From Candidatus Omnitrophota bacterium (GTDB lineage Bacteria; Omnitrophota; Gorgyraeia; Gygaellales; Profunditerraquicolaceae): a stretch of 9,916 nt of DNA. Within the stretch, counting starts at the first letter, position 1, and each line of letters begins with the position of its first letter. The position numbers and the translations under genes were made by a program. Positions 6,412 to 9,916 of this stretch are shown one piece after another. The stretch is from the NCBI GenBank assembly GCA_028713875.1, contig JAQTNM010000038.1, positions 1 through 9,916 of the forward strand, read 5' to 3'. Under the pieces are notes generated by a model. It was not told the DNA's origin. It was given only the letters and a program-made list of their open reading frames with translations, and did no database searches.

Positions 6412-6465
6412 CATATATAAGGGACTGTTTTCTAATGAAGGCCGTCACTTTTTATATTTTTACTT

Positions 6466-6493
6466 TTGAATATCGGGATGCAACTGACATAAC
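6466..6493 (+). promoter_or_regulatory. Weak candidate promoter for dipZ
   Basis: TTGAAT (6466-6471) and CATAAC (6488-6493) are 16 bases apart, each matching 4 of 6 consensus bases. Their position upstream of the AGGAG at 6511 is reasonable. The support is thin. Confidence 0.3.
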
Positions 6494-6520
6494 GAAGAAC
6501 AAAGAAAGATAGGAGAGTTT

Positions 6521-8254
6521 ATGCCGGTATTGCTGTTTTTTACTTTCATCGCAGGCATAGTTACGATCATGGCGCCTTGTATATGGCCGTTACTGCCCAT
6601 CGTGCTTTCCGTTTCCTCAGGCGGGGGCAGGCGCAGGCCCCTGGGTATCACGCTGGGGATAATGACCAGCTTTACCATATTCACGCTTTCAATATCCTAC
6701 CTTGAAAAATTCCTCCATATTGACCCCAATGTTTTCCGCACCATAGCGGTTATAATCCTTGTTCTTTTAGGGCTATCCATGATGATCCCATCGCTGGGGA
6801 TACGCTTTGAAGAACTCATCAACCGGCTGCTTGCGCCTTTCCAGAGCGGGATCAAAAAACAGGGGACGGGATTCCTGGCAGGGTATGCGATGGGATTTTC
6901 TACCGGCCTGGTGTGGGCGCCCTGTTCAGGACCGATCCTGGCCACGATCGCCACCTTGGCGGCAACCCAGTCGGTCAATATAAAAGTAGTAATGGTCACC
7001 CTGGCTTATGTTTCTGGGCTGGGCATACCCCTGTTTCTGCTTGGCCTGGCCGGCTCCCGGTTTTTTAATATAATGCGCCGGTTCACAAAATATACCGCCC
7101 GCATCCAGCAGGCATTTGGCCTGGTGATAATTGCCGCGGCCCTGCTCATCTACACGAATTATGACAAAAACATCCAGCTCAAGATTCTCAACCTTTTTCC
7201 CTCTTACGGCAAGTTTCTCTCTGGGGTTGAGAACAACGCCCAGGTTACAAAAGAACTCGGCATTCTAAAAGGCCACAAGGCCGATAAAAGAGAGGTAAGG
7301 GTTCATAAGGGGTTACTTCCCGATCTGGGGCAGGCTCCTGAATTTGCGGGGATCTATAAGTGGCTCAATACGCCTGCGCCTTTATCCATGCGGCAGCTGC
7401 GCGGCAAGGTGGTCCTGGTTGATTTTTGGACATACACCTGCATTAATTGCATACGGACGCTTCCCCACGTGACTGCGTGGTACGAGAAATACAAGAATAA
7501 TAATCTTATAGTTATCGGGGTGCATACCCCTGAATTCGCTTTTGAGAAAAATACGAAGAACGTAGAGGCTGCGATCAGGCAATTCAAAATAAATTATCCG
7601 GTTGCCCAGGATAATGATTACCGGACATGGCGCGCTTTCGATAACAGCTATTGGCCGGCTGATTACCTTATCGATGCAAAAGGGCGCATCAGGAGTGTGC
7701 ATTTCGGAGAGGGTAATTACGAGGAGACGGAGCGTAACATCAGAGCGCTCCTGGAGGAATCCGGGAGTCCTGTCGCAGCAGCAGTCAGCTCTCTTAAGGA
7801 CCGGACTCCCCGTTACCGGCTTACTCCTGAAACTTATCTGGGTATGGCCAGGATGGAGCGTTTTGCCTCCCCGGAAAGGGTTTCGGGAGGCACACAGGCA
7901 TTCACTCTCCCCTTATTTATACCTCCGAATTATTTTGCTTATCAAGGCGCCTGGAATCTTTCGGAAGAATCGGCTGAAGCCGAGAAGGGCTCTGCTTTGG
8001 AGATCAATTTCCTGGCGGATAAGGTATTCCTGGTAATTAGCCCTCATGCCAAAGGCGATAAGGTCAGGGTTTTGCTGGACGGAAAGCCTGTTGACGATTC
8101 AAGAGCCGGCACCGACGTTAAAAACAACGTGGTCACTCTGGATGAACAGCGGCTCTATGGCCTTATTGATTTGAGGGGAATAATCCAGTCTCATCTACTC
8201 CGCCTGGAATTTGAGGATGGTGGGATATCCGTTTACGCTTTTACTTTCGGCTAA
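6521..8254 (+). CDS. dipZ: DipZ: CcdA-type membrane reductase fused to thioredoxin and C-terminal beta domain
   Basis: This 577-residue protein is predicted to pass electrons from cytoplasmic thioredoxin across the inner membrane to an extracytoplasmic thioredoxin domain. Residues 1 to about 215 form a CcdA/DsbD-like region with about six helices and the paired cysteines C20 (in MAPCIWP) and C135 (in WAPCSGP). A linker leads to a TlpA/ResA-like thioredoxin domain (about 275-410) with CINC at 307-310 in the DipZ-typical WTYTCINC context, plus GVHTPEF and a YWPADYLID segment holding the cis-Pro region. Residues from about 430 form a jelly-roll-like domain ending in YAFTFG, as in mycobacterial DipZ. 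All four redox cysteines are present. The ATG has AGGAG (6511-6515) 5 bases upstream. It appears monocistronic. Its client proteins are not indicated by the neighbours. Confidence 0.95.
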   Translation: MPVLLFFTFIAGIVTIMAPCIWPLLPIVLSVSSGGGRRRPLGITLGIMTSFTIFTLSISYLEKFLHIDPNVFRTIAVIILVLLGLSMMIPSLGIRFEELINRLLAPFQSGIKKQGTGFLAGYAMGFSTGLVWAPCSGPILATIATLAATQSVNIKVVMVTLAYVSGLGIPLFLLGLAGSRFFNIMRRFTKYTARIQQAFGLVIIAAALLIYTNYDKNIQLKILNLFPSYGKFLSGVENNAQVTKELGILKGHKADKREVRVHKGLLPDLGQAPEFAGIYKWLNTPAPLSMRQLRGKVVLVDFWTYTCINCIRTLPHVTAWYEKYKNNNLIVIGVHTPEFAFEKNTKNVEAAIRQFKINYPVAQDNDYRTWRAFDNSYWPADYLIDAKGRIRSVHFGEGNYEETERNIRALLEESGSPVAAAVSSLKDRTPRYRLTPETYLGMARMERFASPERVSGGTQAFTLPLFIPPNYFAYQGAWNLSEESAEAEKGSALEINFLADKVFLVISPHAKGDKVRVLLDGKPVDDSRAGTDVKNNVVTLDEQRLYGLIDLRGIIQSHLLRLEFEDGGISVYAFTFG

Positions 8255-8302
8255 GGCCGGTAAAAATCATTTGTGCGCCTGAGGATGAAGGTAAAAAGGT
8301 AA

Positions 8303-8482
8303 AGGGGACGGTTCTATTTTTTTTAGTTAAATTTGCCCTCTTCCTGCGCCTATTAACCCTAGAAGGAGGTATTTTTTATGCCGCGAACTAGAAGGGTAAT
8401 CTTCTGCAAAGCAGCCTTACATAGGAAATAAAAGAGAAAACAGGGTGGCTGTGCCGGAGGGAGAAAATTAGAACCGTCCCCT
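8303..8482. mobile_element. Non-autonomous RAYT/REP-type element (MITE-like deletion derivative)
   Basis: Perfect 13-bp inverted repeats bound a 180-base unit: AGGGGACGGTTCT (8303-8315) and AGAACCGTCCCCT (8470-8482). Inside lie a strong AAGGAGG ribosome site and the opening codons of a transposase-like frame that stops almost at once. A/T tracts border the repeats on both sides. I associate this GGGGACGGTTCT-type palindrome with IS200-like REP-associated tyrosine transposases from general knowledge of such genomes; no target duplication is evident. The element sits in the dipZ to riboswitch gap, just before the next promoter. Confidence 0.65.
8378..8431 (+). pseudogene. 5' remnant of a REP-associated (Y1, IS200-like) transposase gene
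   Basis: The ATG at 8378 follows AAGGAGG (8363-8369) and begins MPRTRRVIF, like the MPR-R-VI opening of RAYT/IS200-like transposases. The frame then reads CKAALHRK and stops at 8429-8431. The HUH motif and catalytic Tyr are absent, so most of the gene is deleted. The family call rests on nine residues plus the inverted repeats. Confidence 0.5.
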
Positions 8483-8521
8483 ATATTTTTATATTTTCTA
8501 TATTCCTGTATTCCCGCTGCC

Positions 8522-8550
8522 TTGACAAAGCATGAAAAAAATGTTATATT
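8522..8550 (+). promoter_or_regulatory. Sigma70-like promoter of the riboswitch transcript
   Basis: A perfect -35 TTGACA (8522-8527), a 17-base spacer and -10 TATATT (8545-8550, 5 of 6) predict a start near 8557. The transcript would run through the C5/G-run hairpin (8587-8604) and then the riboswitch. Confidence 0.85.
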
Positions 8551-8607
8551 TAAAAGGTAAAGTGGTAAAATTGTTCTTTTAGATAGCCCCCTTGAGCGGG
8601 GGGGATA

Positions 8608-8700
8608 CCTACTGATAAAGGCAAACCAGGGGCAACCTTGGGACGCAAAGCGACAGTCCCGGCGGATAAGCCGGGAGGCTGCGTTACCAAAGAGGAAAGT
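8608..8700 (+). promoter_or_regulatory. c-di-GMP-I (GEMM) riboswitch
   Basis: Core motifs are present in order: AAAGGCAAACC (8617-8627), a P2 stem CCAGGG/CCTTGG capped by a GCAA GNRA tetraloop (8632-8635), GGGACGCAAAGC (8640-8651), a P3 stem CCCGGC/GCCGGG (8658-8663 / 8670-8675), then GCGTTACC (8681-8688). Aligned to the Vibrio Vc2 structure, ligand contacts G20, A47 and C92 correspond to G8620, A8647 and C8687. Retention of G20 favours c-di-GMP over the 3',3'-cGAMP-type variants, which carry A there. P1 is short and uncertain (ACT 8611-8613 with AGT 8698-8700 is possible). A terminator follows within 8 bases of the aptamer end. Confidence 0.92.
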
Positions 8701-8707
8701 GATTTTT

Positions 8708-8738
8708 AAGCCCTTGGAATACTTTCAAGGGCTTTTTT
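8708..8738 (+). terminator. Riboswitch expression-platform terminator
   Basis: AAGCCCTTG (8708-8716) pairs with CAAGGGCTT (8726-8734) around a 9-base loop and runs into T residues to 8738. It lies between the aptamer and the gene at 8789, so it can control read-through. GAAAGT (8695-8700) can pair with ACTTTC (8721-8726), a possible antiterminator. Confidence 0.9.
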
Positions 8739-8788
8739 ATTTTTGAAGGGGTGGGGGGGTCAGTCCCCGTAAGGAGAAGGAGGCAGAT

Positions 8789-9244
8789 ATGAAAAAGACA
8801 GCCTTGATCACCGCGGCGGTATTATTCACTTTAGCTTTTAGCGCGTATGCGCAAATCCCGGAAATGCCGACCCTCTATACAGCGGAGCTTTTTGATCTAG
8901 GCACCGGGCCATCCGGAGGTTTTTTAGATTCCCTCAACACTAACAAGGATATTTATGATAACTCTCCGGCCAGCAAAGGAGGGGACGGCCTGCTCAATGC
9001 AGTATCGGCCTGGGTAGATATCCCTAAGGGCATTAATGAGGAAGCCCGGGAGAATAATCTCTTTTTGGGGCTGACTGTTGGTTTCGGCAAAGGGCTGGTC
9101 ACAGGCTTTGCCCGGGAAATCGCGGGGGTAGCGGATATCGCTACTTTCGGCCTGCCTCCTTACGATAAACCGCTGATGAAGCCGGAATATACGGTGAGCA
9201 ATCCGGACAGGGATGGGTTGAAGATCGCGATATTGTCCTGGTAG
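8789..9244 (+). CDS. Secreted exosortase-system-associated protein, TIGR04073-like
   Basis: This 151-residue exported protein has a classical signal peptide: MKK, a hydrophobic core and AYA (19-21) with cleavage expected before Q22. The mature region carries features I recognise from TIGR04073: LLNAVSAWVDIPKGI (68-82), a Gly-rich hydrophobic stretch GLTVGFGKGLVTGFAREIAGV (in parts, 94-114), and ATFGLPPYDKPLM. Family members occur in genomes with exosortase/PEP-CTERM sorting, but their molecular role is not established. The ATG has AAGGAGG (8777-8783) with 5-base spacing. Expression should depend on the c-di-GMP riboswitch and terminator upstream, linking the protein to c-di-GMP-governed surface functions (inference). 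The gene is monocistronic, ending at a bidirectional terminator. Confidence 0.82.
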   Translation: MKKTALITAAVLFTLAFSAYAQIPEMPTLYTAELFDLGTGPSGGFLDSLNTNKDIYDNSPASKGGDGLLNAVSAWVDIPKGINEEARENNLFLGLTVGFGKGLVTGFAREIAGVADIATFGLPPYDKPLMKPEYTVSNPDRDGLKIAILSW

Positions 9245-9257
9245 AAGCTTAAAATAA

Positions 9258-9295
9258 AAACCCCGGTTCCTTATCGGAGCCGGGGTTTATTTTTT
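9258..9295. terminator. Bidirectional terminator between convergent genes
   Basis: A 13-bp stem (9258-9270 / 9276-9288; one T-G pair) with a 5-base loop is flanked by an A-rich tract on the left and TATTTTTT on the right. It can end the secreted-protein transcript on the plus strand and the cold-shock transcript on the minus strand. Confidence 0.9.
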
Positions 9296-9311
9296 AGGTT
9301 AGCCTTATTCT

Positions 9312-9515
9312 TTAAGCCGCCTTTTTTACGTCGGTAGCCTGTTCGCCTTTTGGTCCCTGGGTAACTTCGAATTCCACTTCCTGGCCTTCATTCAGCGTTT
9401 TATATCCGTCGCCGGTAATCGCGCTGTAATGCACAAAAACATCCTTGCCGTCGTCACGGGTGATGAAACCGTAACCCTTCTGGTTGTTGAACCACTTTAC
9501 TTTGCCTTTTGCCAT
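9312..9515 (-). CDS. Cold-shock domain protein (CspA family)
   Basis: This 67-residue single OB-fold nucleic-acid chaperone binds single-stranded RNA/DNA. Seen: KVKWFN at 5-10, RNP1 KGYGFI (13-18), RNP2 VFVH (26-29), then the standard ALxEGQ-like LNEGQEVEFEV and a GPKGEQATDV end. Length is exactly typical. It is transcribed leftward from a good promoter at 9637-9664 with a leader of about 115 nt. The ribosome site AAAGGAG (complement of 9529-9535) lies 13 bases from the ATG, longer than usual, which may matter for structure-dependent translation. The leader has a terminator-like hairpin. Confidence 0.97.
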   Translation of the reverse strand: MAKGKVKWFNNQKGYGFITRDDGKDVFVHYSAITGDGYKTLNEGQEVEFEVTQGPKGEQATDVKKAA

Positions 9516-9540
9516 CTGTTACTAACCGCTCCTTTCTTGA

Positions 9541-9586
9541 ACAAAAAAAACCGTAAAGCTAAATTTATTTATTTGCCTTACGGTTT
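9541..9586 (-). promoter_or_regulatory. Terminator-like hairpin in the cold-shock gene leader
   Basis: Read on the minus strand, AAACCGTAA (complement of 9578-9586) pairs with TTACGGTTT (complement of 9548-9556) around a 21-base AT-rich loop, followed by a continuous T run. It lies after the promoter and before the ribosome site, so it could attenuate transcription or act as a temperature-sensitive leader element. The stem is perfect (9 bp) but only moderately GC-rich. Confidence 0.65.
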
Positions 9587-9636
9587 AATCTGTTCCCAAT
9601 AGCCTTGCTCCTTGTTACTGACCAAATATTGTAATC

Positions 9637-9664
9637 AGTATAACAATTATTTTTGTTTTGTCAA
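9637..9664 (-). promoter_or_regulatory. Promoter of the cold-shock gene
   Basis: On the minus strand TTGACA (complement of 9659-9664) and TATACT (complement of 9637-9642) are 16 bases apart. Predicted start is near 9630, giving a leader of about 115 nt, similar in style to the long leaders of cspA genes. Confidence 0.85.
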
Positions 9665-9729
9665 CTGTTTTTTCTGCTACTCGTTAGCTGTTAAGGGGTT
9701 ATGATTCCAGGGGTTTTAAGTTCAAGTAA

Positions 9730-9757
9730 TTGACTGTCGGTAAAAAACTGGTATAAT
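9730..9757 (+). promoter_or_regulatory. Promoter of tRNA-Thr
   Basis: TTGACT (9730-9735) and a perfect TATAAT (9752-9757) are 16 bases apart, placing the start a few bases before the tRNA at 9769. Confidence 0.85.
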
Positions 9758-9768
9758 AGGCCAATAAT

Positions 9769-9844
9769 GCCGACGTAGCTCAGTTGGTAGAGCAAGTGTT
9801 TCGTAAACACTAGGTCGAGGGTTCAAATCCCCCCGTCGGCTCCA
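9769..9844 (+). tRNA. tRNA-Thr (CGT) with encoded CCA
   Basis: Acceptor GCCGACG/CGTCGGC, D arm GCTC/GAGC with loop AGTTGGTA, and anticodon stem AGTGT/ACACT around TTCGTAA, with CGT at 9802-9804 (reads ACG). The variable loop is AGGTC. The T arm GAGGG/CCCCC around TTCAAAT has one A-C mismatch at 50-64. Discriminator T9841 is followed by CCA at 9842-9844, unlike the two tRNA-Phe genes. Confidence 0.93.
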
Positions 9845-9900
9845 TTGATTTTATCCAAGGACAGGTGTCAAAATACCACGAAGTCTTAAAAAACCGTAAC

Positions 9901-9916
9901 AGATCGGAAGAGCGTC
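9901..9916 (+). other. Illumina adapter sequence at contig end
   Basis: The final 16 bases AGATCGGAAGAGCGTC equal the start of the Illumina TruSeq adapter. They are a sequencing artefact and mark the true end of genomic sequence at or before 9900. Confidence 0.95.

Larger units (their letters stand above)
6288..6420 (+). repeat. Direct repeat copy B: tRNA-Phe plus downstream hairpin
   Basis: This is the second copy of the 3299-3430 unit: near-identical through 6381, then a diverged hairpin interior, then the shared GGCACCATATA block (6407-6417). It marks the right edge of the carbamoyltransferase segment. Confidence 0.9.

Noticed and set aside
7602..8036. Plus-strand 144-codon frame inside dipZ
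   Set aside because: The dipZ frame is intact with conserved motifs across this whole stretch; the second frame is a composition shadow.
8608..8700. 3',3'-cGAMP-specific variant of the GEMM riboswitch
   Set aside because: The base aligned with Vc2 G20 is G (8620), whereas cGAMP-preferring variants carry A there.
9862..9875. ACAGGTGTCAAAAT as a REP-type repeat end
   Set aside because: Only one short arm is visible next to the contig end, with no inverted partner in the window.

Overview
The window looks like one end of a metagenome-assembled contig from an uncultured Gram-negative (diderm) bacterium. It carries two lipoproteins with signal peptides, a DUF3568-type lipoprotein and a TIGR04073-type exosortase-associated secreted protein. 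This set is typical of Omnitrophota/Verrucomicrobiota-like (PVC-side) genomes, but the lineage call is inference. The last 16 bases match the start of the Illumina TruSeq adapter and are almost certainly not genomic.

Layout. (1) 1-3261 is a tight co-directional cluster: the 3' end of a patatin-like phospholipase gene, a lipoprotein, a HycI-type hydrogenase maturation protease, a LeuT-like Na+-coupled amino-acid transporter, a 34-residue MetS-like small transporter subunit and a DUF3568-like lipoprotein. The last four genes overlap, so translational coupling is likely. (2) 3299-3460 is tRNA-Phe(GAA), a palindromic hairpin and a strong intrinsic terminator. (3) 3461-6287 is an AT-rich segment holding one large NodU/TobZ-type carbamoyltransferase with an unusual C-terminal extension of about 190 residues. 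(4) 6288-6420 is a second copy of the same tRNA-Phe and its downstream hairpin, so the carbamoyltransferase segment sits between direct repeats. (5) 6521-8254 is dipZ (CcdA membrane domain + thioredoxin domain + C-terminal beta domain). (6) 8303-8482 is a small non-autonomous element with 13-bp terminal inverted repeats and the first codons of a REP-type (RAYT-like) transposase. (7) 8522-9244 is a sigma70-like promoter, a c-di-GMP-I (GEMM) riboswitch, an intrinsic terminator and the secreted TIGR04073-like protein. (8) A bidirectional terminator separates it from a convergent cold-shock gene, whose leader of about 115 nt contains its own terminator-like hairpin. (9) A promoter and tRNA-Thr(CGT), then the contig end.

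How it fits together. The most informative unit is the riboswitch, terminator and secreted-protein module: expression of an exosortase-associated exported protein appears to depend on the second messenger c-di-GMP, which would tie it to surface or matrix life style. The tRNA-bracketed carbamoyltransferase looks like an inserted accessory segment, possibly for carbamoylation of a glycan or secondary metabolite. An assembly join at the repeat must be excluded first. The other genes serve amino-acid uptake, hydrogenase maturation, envelope lipoproteins and extracytoplasmic thiol chemistry.
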